A stretch of 11,379 bases of DNA, taken from the NCBI RefSeq assembly GCF_946885855.1, contig NZ_CAMPHH010000097.1:1-11379 (forward strand), given 5' to 3'. Below are positions 1 through 5,264 of the stretch, piece by piece (positions within the stretch are counted from its first letter, which is position 1; each line of letters begins with the position of its first letter). A program made the translations under genes and the position numbers. The stretch is from an uncultured Actinotalea sp. Its GTDB lineage: Bacteria; Actinomycetota; Actinomycetes; Actinomycetales; Cellulomonadaceae. Below the pieces are notes generated by a model, which saw only the letters and a program-made list of their open reading frames with translations, was not told the origin of the DNA and searched no databases.

Positions 1-37
1 GGGCCGGGCTGTCGGGCCGGGCTGTCGGGCCGGGCTG
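1..37. repeat. 13-bp tandem repeat, about 2.8 copies, truncated by window edge
   Basis: Unit GGGCCGGGCTGTC occurs at 1-13 and 14-26, and its first 11 bases recur at 27-37. It lies downstream of the stop of the small membrane protein gene (stop 99-101, minus strand). The array may extend beyond the window start, so the copy number is a minimum. I see no coding role; the unit is not a multiple of three. It belongs to a pattern of short tandem repeats in the gene-free gaps of this window. Confidence 0.85.
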
Positions 38-67
38 CGGTGGCCGGCGGTGCCGTCAGCCGCGCGC

Positions 68-87
68 CTCCCCGCGGTGGCGGGGAG
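68..87 (-). terminator. Hairpin downstream of the small membrane protein gene
   Basis: A perfect 8-bp inverted repeat, CTCCCCGC at 68-75 and GCGGGGAG at 80-87, encloses a 4-nt loop. It starts 11 nt past the stop codon of the minus-strand gene ending at 99. No T-run follows on the minus strand, so this would be a U-poor terminator of the kind common in GC-rich actinobacteria. Direction is inferred from position only. Confidence 0.5.
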
Positions 88-98
88 CGGACTGCGGC

Positions 99-608
99 TC
101 AGGCGGCGGCGAGCGCCGGGGGTCCCCGTCGGAGGACCGCCGCGTCGAGCACGGTCCGCACGGCGTCGCGCACGACGACCGGCACGACGGCGCGCGGGCG
201 GCCGACGGGCACGCGCGGCGCCCGGGGCAGCTCCGGCCGGACGAGCCGTCCCAGCCGGCCCACGGCCCGGACGAGGAGCCCGGCGCCCGCCACGACGCAG
301 GCCGCGGCGAGCATCGTGAGCACGTGCGCCACGACGACCGGGACCGCCACGAGGACGAGGAGGCCCATGACCTGGCCCGGCTCGCCGCCGAGCGCGAGCG
401 TGCCGGAGGGGCAGTCGGCGTCCGGGCGCAGCAGCGCCAGCCGCACGCCCGCGGCGCCGGTGAGGCCGTCGGCCGGCAGGCAGCGGTGCACGAGGACGGG
501 GGCGTGCGCGGCGAGCGCCACGACGCCGCCCGCCAGGGCGGCCCAGGCCACGAGGACGCGCGCGGGCAGGCGACGCACCGCCGCCAGGACCCGCCACGTC
601 TGCTGCAC
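99..608 (-). CDS. Small integral membrane protein of unknown function
   Basis: I do not recognise a family. Read from the GTG at 608 the protein has 169 residues and starts MQQTWRVLAAVRRLPARV. An Arg-rich N-terminus leads into one hydrophobic segment (about residues 18-36). A polar loop with two cysteines (HRCLP and DADCPSG) follows, then a long hydrophobic stretch (about 80-117) that could be one or two helices, and a basic, Val/Arg/Pro-rich tail. If the loop is outside, the two cysteines could form a disulfide; that is inference. The frame stays open up to a GTG at 674, but that codon sits inside a perfect hairpin with no ribosome site. The GTG at 608 is preceded at exactly 6 nt by TACCCT, a good -10 box, so I prefer a leaderless start at 608. 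It lies downstream of the kinase gene on the same strand and may be functionally tied to it, but it probably also has its own promoter. Codon use matches the neighbours. Confidence 0.7.
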   Translation of the reverse strand: MQQTWRVLAAVRRLPARVLVAWAALAGGVVALAAHAPVLVHRCLPADGLTGAAGVRLALLRPDADCPSGTLALGGEPGQVMGLLVLVAVPVVVAHVLTMLAAACVVAGAGLLVRAVGRLGRLVRPELPRAPRVPVGRPRAVVPVVVRDAVRTVLDAAVLRRGPPALAAA

Positions 609-620
609 GGACCCAGGGTA
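609..620 (-). promoter_or_regulatory. -10 box with leaderless start spacing for the small membrane protein gene
   Basis: On the minus strand TACCCT (620-615) fits the actinobacterial TANNNT -10 consensus. Six bases (GGGTCC) separate it from the GTG at 608, which would place the transcription start at or next to the start codon. A TAGACC at 645-640 is a weak -35 candidate with a 19-bp spacer. No Shine-Dalgarno sequence is visible before the GTG, which agrees with leaderless translation. Confidence 0.5.
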
Positions 621-662
621 CGAGCCGTCCCCGGCCCCGGGTCTAGGACCTCGGACCTTTCT

Positions 663-678
663 CCCGGTGACCACCGGG
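663..678 (-). terminator. Hairpin between the kinase gene and the small membrane protein gene
   Basis: CCCGGTG (663-669) and CACCGGG (672-678) form a perfect 16-bp near-continuous palindrome with only AC at its centre. It begins 15 nt past the kinase stop codon (TGA, 695-693). It could end or attenuate kinase transcription, or be an operator for the downstream gene. A GTG within it at 674 would extend the downstream reading frame but is unlikely to be used. There is no U-tract. Confidence 0.35.
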
Positions 679-692
679 ACAACCGCGCGGCG

Positions 693-2504
693 TCAGCGCA
701 GCTCGGGCGGTCCGGGCAGCGGCCACCACACGGTCCCGGTCCCCGACGACGTGGCGACCACGACGGCCGCCGCCGCGAGCGCCAGCACGACCAGGACGGC
801 CGCCCCCGCACGGCCCGGGGCCACCGCCCGCAGGGCCCACCGCGCCCCGGTCCGGGCGGTCCGCATGAGCGGCCCGAACCACAGCACGACGAGGCCGATG
901 GCCGCGGCGGCGGCGAGCAGGGCGGGCGTCACCCACGGGGCGTTGCCGGCCAGCTCCCCCGCCGCCTCACCGGGGGCCGGGGCCGCCACGACGAAGCGGC
1001 CCGACCCCACGAGCCACCACGTCACCCCGCCGACGACGACCACCGTGCTCGCGGCCACGAGGGCCGCCGGCACGACGCCCAGGACACCGATCACCAGGTA
1101 CCACGGGGACGCCAGCGCAGACCGCGCCGCGTCGTCGCGCCGTTCCCCGCGCCGGGCACGTCGGCGGTACAGCGACCGCACCCCCACGCCGACCGTGCGG
1201 GCCACCGCGGCGAGCGCGACGCCTGCGAGCAGCGCCGTCACCGGCCGGGTGGCCGCGAGCGCGACGAGCACGACGCCCACCGCGAGCACGCTGACCGGCC
1301 GACGCCGCACCGGCGGCGGCTCCACGATCCCGGGGTCGACCGCGCCGTCGTCCCCCGCCCCGTCCGCCGCGGCCCCGTCGTACCCGTCGTCGCCGTCGGC
1401 GTACGCCTCGTCGTCGGCGTCGCGGTACTCGTCCCCGTCCTCGGCGGACCAGGCCTCGTCCGGCCTCCCGGCGGGGAGGACCACCGTCGCGTGCTCGGCC
1501 GCCCCCGCGACGCCGCTCACGGGCAGGACGGCGGTCCGCTCCTCCCCCGGCCCGCCGTCCGGGCCGCCGCGGCCGGTCCCGTCCGGCCCCGCCGCTCCGG
1601 GGGTCCACGGGGGGAGCACCGCGGTCGCCCCTGCGGGCACGACCTGCGTCGCCCGCCCGCCCGGCAGGAGCTGCGTGTCCCCCTCGAGGGCCGTGTCCCC
1701 GCCGGCGGCGCGCCGCAGCTCGTCCACCACGGTCCCCGGCTCCGCGCGCCGCGCCGGGTCGACCGCGAGGGCGGACCGCAGCGCCGCCGTCGTCCGGGGG
1801 TCGAGCCCGGCCAGGTCCGACTCCCCGGACTCGACGCGGGCCAGGACCGCGGCGAGGGGACGGGTGCCGAACGGCGGGCGACCGGTCGCGGCGAACGCGA
1901 GGACCGCGGCCCAGCCCCACCAGTCGGCCGCCGCGGTGGGCTCGTCGCCGCGGACCATCTCCGGGGAGAGGTAGCCGGGCGTGCCGGCGACGAGGCCGGT
2001 GGCGGTGACGCGCGCGTCCTCGACCGCCTGCGCGATGCCGAAGTCGATGAGCACCGGTCCGCGCGGGCTGAGCACGACGTTGCCGGGGCTGAGGTCGCGG
2101 TGCAGGACGCCCGCCGCGTGGACGACCTCGAGGGCCTCCCGCAGCCGCGCGGCGAGGTCCGCGAGCGCCGCCCCGGCGAGCGGGCCCTCGTCGCGGACCC
2201 GTGCCGCGAGGTCCGTGCCGTCGACGAGCTCGGTGACCACGAAGGCGTCGTCGGCGTCGATCTCCGCGTCCAGGACACGGGCGACCGCGGGGTGCCGCAC
2301 GCGCTGGAGGTTGGCGACCTCCCGGCGCAGCCGTTCGCGGTGTGCGTCGTCCGCCGCGAGGTGCGGGTGGAGCACCTTCATGGCCACCGCGACGCCGTCG
2401 GCGTCCACCGCGCGGTACACCGAGCCCATGCCACCGCGGCCGAGCGGCCCGAGCACCCGGTACCCCCCGATCTCCGTGCCGGGGACGACGCCGATGCGCT
2501 CCAT
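693..2504 (-). CDS. Ser/Thr protein kinase (Hanks type) with multi-pass membrane C-terminus
   Basis: A 603-residue eukaryotic-like protein kinase, predicted to phosphorylate Ser/Thr using ATP from the cytoplasm. The catalytic domain spans about residues 15-265: glycine-rich loop LGRGGMGSVY (21-30), ATP lysine in AMK (K43), catalytic loop HRDLSPGN (135-142; D137, N142), DFG (154-156), and GTPGYLSPE (174-182) in the activation segment. A Thr-containing stretch precedes the GTP motif, as in autophosphorylated kinases. Unusually, the lysine normally two residues after the HRD aspartate is Ser139. Next come a long Pro/Gly-rich linker and a very acidic Asp/Tyr-rich stretch (about 350-395). After Arg-rich residues there are about five hydrophobic segments (about 404-420, 422-437, 467-492, 523-545, 567-585) and a short tail. 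No PASTA or other sensor repeat is visible, so it is not a PknB-type receptor; the signal sensed is unknown. The ATG at 2504 is supported by TAGCGT exactly 6 nt upstream and by kinase homology starting within 15 residues. It is divergent from otsA; a regulatory link to trehalose synthesis is only a possibility. Confidence 0.93.
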   Translation of the reverse strand: MERIGVVPGTEIGGYRVLGPLGRGGMGSVYRAVDADGVAVAMKVLHPHLAADDAHRERLRREVANLQRVRHPAVARVLDAEIDADDAFVVTELVDGTDLAARVRDEGPLAGAALADLAARLREALEVVHAAGVLHRDLSPGNVVLSPRGPVLIDFGIAQAVEDARVTATGLVAGTPGYLSPEMVRGDEPTAAADWWGWAAVLAFAATGRPPFGTRPLAAVLARVESGESDLAGLDPRTTAALRSALAVDPARRAEPGTVVDELRRAAGGDTALEGDTQLLPGGRATQVVPAGATAVLPPWTPGAAGPDGTGRGGPDGGPGEERTAVLPVSGVAGAAEHATVVLPAGRPDEAWSAEDGDEYRDADDEAYADGDDGYDGAAADGAGDDGAVDPGIVEPPPVRRRPVSVLAVGVVLVALAATRPVTALLAGVALAAVARTVGVGVRSLYRRRARRGERRDDAARSALASPWYLVIGVLGVVPAALVAASTVVVVGGVTWWLVGSGRFVVAAPAPGEAAGELAGNAPWVTPALLAAAAAIGLVVLWFGPLMRTARTGARWALRAVAPGRAGAAVLVVLALAAAAVVVATSSGTGTVWWPLPGPPELR

Positions 2505-2540
2505 GGACGCACGCTAGCGGGGCCCGGCGCGACGCGTCGC
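2505..2540 (-). promoter_or_regulatory. Leaderless-type promoter of the kinase gene with a palindrome over the -35
   Basis: On the minus strand TAGCGT (2516-2511) fits TANNNT and is followed by exactly 6 nt (GCGTCC) and the ATG at 2504. There is no Shine-Dalgarno sequence. An 18-bp spacer puts GCGACG (2540-2535) in the -35 position, keeping only the GAC core. The same bases belong to a perfect 12-bp palindrome, GCGACGCGTCGC (2529-2540), a reasonable operator candidate, although such palindromes are not rare at this GC content. Confidence 0.5.
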
Positions 2541-2612
2541 CCGCCGCGCGGACGGAGGTCCTCGGCGGCCCGCGCACCCGGCCGGGCGGGGGCGGGCGCG
2601 GCGCGGGACCCG

Positions 2613-2626
2613 TGAGATGCCTCTCA
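2613..2626. promoter_or_regulatory. Operator-like inverted repeat TGAGA-N4-TCTCA upstream of otsA
   Basis: TGAGA (2613-2617) and TCTCA (2622-2626) are perfect inverted repeats around TGCC. The motif sits 39 nt upstream of the otsA -10 candidate and 71 nt upstream of its start codon. It is unusually AT-rich for this sequence, which makes a chance palindrome less likely. The size and symmetry fit a dimeric repressor or activator site. I do not recognise the motif as belonging to a particular regulator. Confidence 0.35.
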
Positions 2627-2664
2627 GGACCCGGTCCGACCAGCCCTCTTTGCCCGTCCTTGGT

Positions 2665-2670
2665 TACCCT
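2665..2670 (+). promoter_or_regulatory. -10 box of the otsAB operon
   Basis: TACCCT at 2665-2670 is identical to the -10 candidates of the small membrane protein gene and cysS. It would start transcription about 20 nt before the GTG at 2697, leaving room for the ribosome site AGGAG at 2684-2688. No strong -35 hexamer is seen 16-19 bp upstream; CAGCCC at 2641-2646 is the nearest and is poor. Confidence 0.45.
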
Positions 2671-2696
2671 CGAACGAGACCCGAGGAGCTGATGCC

Positions 2697-4163
2697 GTGC
2701 CGTACGCGCTGGTCGTCGTCGCGAACCGCCTGCCCGTGGACGTCTCCGTGGAGGAGGACGGCAGCACGAGCTGGCGTCGCTCCCCCGGGGGCCTGGTGAG
2801 CGCCCTGGAACCGGTCATGCAGGCCGCCGACGGCGCCTGGGTCGGCTGGGTCGGCAAGCCCGACGTGAGCGTGGACGCGTTCGACGGCGACGACATGCGG
2901 CTGGTCCCCGTCTCGCTCTCCGAGGCCGAGGTCCGCGACTACTACGAGGGCTTCTCGAACGACACGCTCTGGCCGCTGTACCACGACGTCATCAGCCCGC
3001 CGGAGTTCCACCGCCGCTGGTGGGACGCCTACCGCAAGGTGAACCGGCGCTTCGCGGAGGCGGCCGCCGAGCAGGCCGCGCCCGGCGGCACCGTGTGGGT
3101 GCAGGACTACCAGCTCCAGCTCGTCCCCGCGATGCTGCGGGAGATCCGCCCCGACCTGCGGATCGGGTACTTCCACCACATCCCCTTCCCCCCGCTGGAG
3201 ATCTTCGCGCAGCTGCCGTGGCGCCGGCAGGTGGTCGAGGGACTGCTCGGCGCGGACCTCATCGGCTTCCAGCGCGGCGGGGACGCGTCGAACTTCGTCC
3301 GCGTGGTGCGCCGCCTCACCGACCTGACGACCAAGGGCCAGGTCATCCACTGCCCCGGGACCGACGACGCGCCGGAGCGCGAGGTCCGCGCGGCCGCCTT
3401 CCCCATCTCGATCGACTCCTCGCGGTTCGACGCGCTGGCGCGCCGGGACGACGTGCGGGCCCGCGCGCGGGAGATCCGCCGCGACCTGGGCGACCCGCGC
3501 GTGCTGCTGCTCGGGGTGGACCGGCTCGACTACACCAAGGGCATCCGGCACCGGATCAAGGCGTACGGCGAGCTCCTGGAGGAGGGGCGGCTCGAGGTCC
3601 CCGACGCCGCCCTGGTCCAGGTCGCGAGCCCGAGCCGGGAGAACGTCGAGGCGTACCAGCAGCTGCGCGAGGAGGTCGAGCTGCTCGTCGGGCGGATCAA
3701 CGGCGAGCACGGGCAGATCGGCGCGGCGGCGATCTCCTACCTGCACCACTCCTACCCGCCGGAGGAGATGGCGGCCCTCTACCTCGCCGCGGACGTCATG
3801 CTCGTGACGAGCCTGCGCGACGGCATGAACCTCGTCGCCAAGGAGTTCGTCGCGGCCTGCACGGACGAGCGGGGGGTCCTCGTGCTGAGCGAGTTCACCG
3901 GTGCCGCGGACGAGCTCGCCGGTGCCCTGCTGGTGAACCCGCACGACATCGACGGGATGAAGGACGCGATCGAGCGCGCCGTGCACATGGACGGTCCCGA
4001 GCAGCGGCGCCGCATGCGCAAGCTGCGCCGCCGCGTCCTGCACGACGACGTCGCCCGCTGGTCGCAGCGGTTCCTGTCCCTCCTCATGGACGACCCGCCG
4101 CAGGCCCTCGGGGGCCGCGGCGGCGTCGAGCCGCAGCAGCCGTCCACGGGACGCGCGCTGTGA
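2697..4163 (+). CDS. otsA: Alpha,alpha-trehalose-phosphate synthase (GT20)
   Basis: Retaining glycosyltransferase that joins a nucleotide-activated glucose to glucose 6-phosphate to give trehalose 6-phosphate in the cytoplasm. Length 488 residues, normal for actinobacterial OtsA. Family marks are in order: ANRLPV (9-14, with Arg11), SPGGLVSAL (29-37, substrate loop), NDTLWPLYH, WVQDYQLQLVP with Asp137, YFHHIPFPP, VDRLDYTKG (274-282, with the donor-phosphate contacts Arg276 and Lys281), and SLRDGMNLVAKEF (372-384, with Glu383 near the nucleotide). No key residue is missing. The start is the GTG at 2697: AGGAG lies 8 nt before it and the first residues already match the family (PYALVVVANRLP). 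An ATG at 2692 is out of frame. The last 25 or so residues form a Pro/Gly/Gln-rich tail outside the fold. The stop overlaps otsB by 4 nt, so the two enzymes are made together. Donor preference (UDP- or ADP/GDP-glucose) cannot be read from the sequence by eye. Confidence 0.97.
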   Translation: MPYALVVVANRLPVDVSVEEDGSTSWRRSPGGLVSALEPVMQAADGAWVGWVGKPDVSVDAFDGDDMRLVPVSLSEAEVRDYYEGFSNDTLWPLYHDVISPPEFHRRWWDAYRKVNRRFAEAAAEQAAPGGTVWVQDYQLQLVPAMLREIRPDLRIGYFHHIPFPPLEIFAQLPWRRQVVEGLLGADLIGFQRGGDASNFVRVVRRLTDLTTKGQVIHCPGTDDAPEREVRAAAFPISIDSSRFDALARRDDVRARAREIRRDLGDPRVLLLGVDRLDYTKGIRHRIKAYGELLEEGRLEVPDAALVQVASPSRENVEAYQQLREEVELLVGRINGEHGQIGAAAISYLHHSYPPEEMAALYLAADVMLVTSLRDGMNLVAKEFVAACTDERGVLVLSEFTGAADELAGALLVNPHDIDGMKDAIERAVHMDGPEQRRRMRKLRRRVLHDDVARWSQRFLSLLMDDPPQALGGRGGVEPQQPSTGRAL

Positions 4164-4981
4164 GCGCCGTGCACCCGCCCGCCTCGCGCCCCGGGCCGAC
4201 GCCCGACGACGTCGCCCGCGCCGCCGAGGAGGTCGTGGCCGCCGTCCGCGACGGCGGTGCGCTGCTCGCGCTGGACTTCGACGGCTGCCTCGCCCCGCTC
4301 CAGGACGACCCGGAGGCGAGCCGCGCGCTGCCGGCGGCGGTCGCCGCCCTCGGCCGGCTCGCGACCGTCCCCGGGCTGCACCTGGCCATCGTGTCCGGCC
4401 GTGCCCTCGGCGACCTGTCCGCGAAGGCCGAGGTGCCCGAGGGCACGCACCTGGTCGGCTCGCACGGCGGGGAGCGCGGCCACCGGCACGACGGCGACGT
4501 CGTCCTCGACCCGTTCGACCTCGACCCGGAACGGACGGCGCTGCTGGCCGACGTGACGGGCGCCCTCGCGGACGCCGTCGCCGCCGTGCCCGGCGCACGC
4601 GTGGAGCGCAAGCCCGCCTCGGCCGTCCTGCACACCCGCACGGTGCCCGACGACGCCGCCGCGGCGCGCCTCACGGAGCACGCCCTCGCCCTGGGCGACC
4701 GGGACGGCGTCGACGCGATGCGCGGGAAGGACGTGGTCGAGCTCTCCGTCCTGGAGGTCACCAAGGGTGACGCGCTGGCCGTCCTGCGCGAGGAGCTCGA
4801 CGTCGCCGTGGTCGCCTACGCCGGCGACGACGTCACGGACGAGCGGGCCTTCGCGACCCTGGGACCGCACGACGTCACCGTGAAGGTGGGCGAGGGCGTG
4901 ACGGCGGCGCGGTTCCGCGTGGCCGACCCGGCGGCCGTGGCGGCGTTCCTCGCGACGGCCGCGGACTCCCTCGGCGCCTGA
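4160..4981 (+). CDS. otsB: Trehalose-6-phosphate phosphatase
   Basis: HAD-superfamily phosphatase that removes phosphate from trehalose 6-phosphate to release trehalose, the second step after OtsA. From the GTG at 4160 it has 273 residues. HAD motif I is LDFDGCLAP with nucleophile Asp39 and acid/base Asp41. Motif II is IVSGR with Ser79. GSHGGE (100-105) and RKPASAVLHTR follow in the cap region. A VTKGDAL segment supplies the motif III lysine, and AYAGDDVTDERAF is the motif IV metal-binding acidic cluster. All catalytic positions are present. The GTG overlaps the otsA TGA (GTGA), a classic translational-coupling arrangement, and no independent ribosome site is evident. A second GTG at 4169 is possible but would lose the overlap. 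The N-terminal 30 residues are Pro/Ala-rich and variable in the family. The protein is the ordinary single-domain form, not a fused OtsA-OtsB. Confidence 0.96.
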   Translation: MSAVHPPASRPGPTPDDVARAAEEVVAAVRDGGALLALDFDGCLAPLQDDPEASRALPAAVAALGRLATVPGLHLAIVSGRALGDLSAKAEVPEGTHLVGSHGGERGHRHDGDVVLDPFDLDPERTALLADVTGALADAVAAVPGARVERKPASAVLHTRTVPDDAAAARLTEHALALGDRDGVDAMRGKDVVELSVLEVTKGDALAVLREELDVAVVAYAGDDVTDERAFATLGPHDVTVKVGEGVTAARFRVADPAAVAAFLATAADSLGA

Positions 4982-4983
4982 CG

Positions 4984-5012
4984 GCGGGCCCGACGGGGTC
5001 CGATCGGCCCGC
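4984..5012 (+). terminator. Hairpin just after otsB
   Basis: GCGGGCC (4984-4990) and GGCCCGC (5006-5012) form a perfect 7-bp GC stem with a 15-nt loop, starting 2 nt after the otsB stop. No T-run follows. Its position suggests the end of the otsAB transcript, although a second and longer hairpin at 5081-5116 could do this job instead. Confidence 0.4.
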
Positions 5013-5047
5013 GACGGGCACCTCGACGGGCACCTCGACGGGCACCG
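5012..5047. repeat. 12-bp tandem repeat, three copies
   Basis: CGACGGGCACCT is repeated exactly at 5012-5023 and 5024-5035. A third copy at 5036-5047 differs only in its last base (G). The array is in the otsB-ugpC intergenic region and touches the hairpin after otsB. It is not inside a credible coding region. The near-perfect identity suggests recent slippage or duplication. Confidence 0.85.
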
Positions 5048-5080
5048 CGGCAGGCTCGGCGACGGGCCGCCCTCCCGCCC

Positions 5081-5116
5081 GCCTGCCGGACCCTCCCTTG
5101 CGGGGTCCCGACAGGC
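5081..5116 (+). terminator. Long imperfect hairpin in the otsB-ugpC gap
   Basis: GCCTG (5081-5085) pairs with CAGGC (5112-5116). The stem continues inwards through CGG/CCG and ACCC/GGGT after one mismatch and one bulged base, giving about 12 pairs around a loop containing CCCTT. It is the strongest structure between otsB and the ugpC promoter candidate. A terminator for otsAB read-through is the simplest reading. Confidence 0.45.
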
Positions 5117-5128
5117 CTGTGGCAGGAT
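5098..5128 (+). promoter_or_regulatory. Promoter candidate for ugpC
   Basis: TTGCGG (5098-5103) and CAGGAT (5123-5128) resemble -35 and -10 boxes separated by 19 bp. CAGGAT matches five of six positions of the TAGGAT form common in actinobacteria. Transcription would start near 5135 and leave a leader of about 130 nt before the ATG at 5265. The -35 part overlaps the 3' half of the hairpin at 5081-5116. The wide spacer makes this tentative. Confidence 0.35.
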
Positions 5129-5133
5129 GGCGG

Positions 5134-5245
5134 CGTCGCGCCTGCGACGTGGGTCACAGCTGACCACGGCGCCGGCGGGGCCTCGTCGACGAGGCCCGAA
5201 CGGCGAATCCACTTCACGACGGATCGTCCGGCACGTACCTGCCGG
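5134..5245 (+). promoter_or_regulatory. Structured ugpC leader: four successive inverted repeats
   Basis: Four inverted repeats follow one another. CGTCGC/GCGACG lies at 5134-5149 (4-nt loop). GGTCA-CAGC-TGACC lies at 5152-5165. A perfect 20-bp palindrome, GGGCCTCGTC then GACGAGGCCC, spans 5178-5197. CCGGCA/TGCCGG lies at 5228-5245 (6-nt loop). The last ends 2 nt before the purine-rich ribosome site (about 5248-5255). If the transcript starts near 5135, all four lie in the untranslated leader and could fold as hairpins. Alternatively the second and third may be repressor sites in DNA. They match neither the CebR box nor the DasR site as I know them. I cannot assign a riboswitch family. Confidence 0.45.
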
Positions 5246-5264
5246 TGAAGGGAAGTACCTCATC

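Noticed and set aside
640..650. GGTCTAGGACC, resembling a DasR-type operator core
   Set aside because: The inverted repeat arms are only 4 bp, the centre has an odd number of bases, and the outer conserved bases of the DasR site are missing.
40..2615. Long plus-strand open frames (up to 763 codons) opposite the kinase and the small membrane gene
   Set aside because: They are Arg/Pro/Ala/His-rich, lack family motifs, and mirror the codon structure of genuine minus-strand genes. High GC content makes stop codons rare in all frames.
2664..4598. 644-codon minus-strand frame opposite otsA/otsB
   Set aside because: Antisense shadow: low-complexity Arg/Asp/Val-rich translation with no recognisable domain, while OtsA and OtsB on the plus strand carry every catalytic motif.
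5127..5264. 46-codon N-terminal extension of the ugpC frame
   Set aside because: The translation is Arg/Gly/Pro-rich and unlike any ABC ATPase N-terminus. It crosses several inverted repeats, and a good ribosome site precedes the ATG at 5265.
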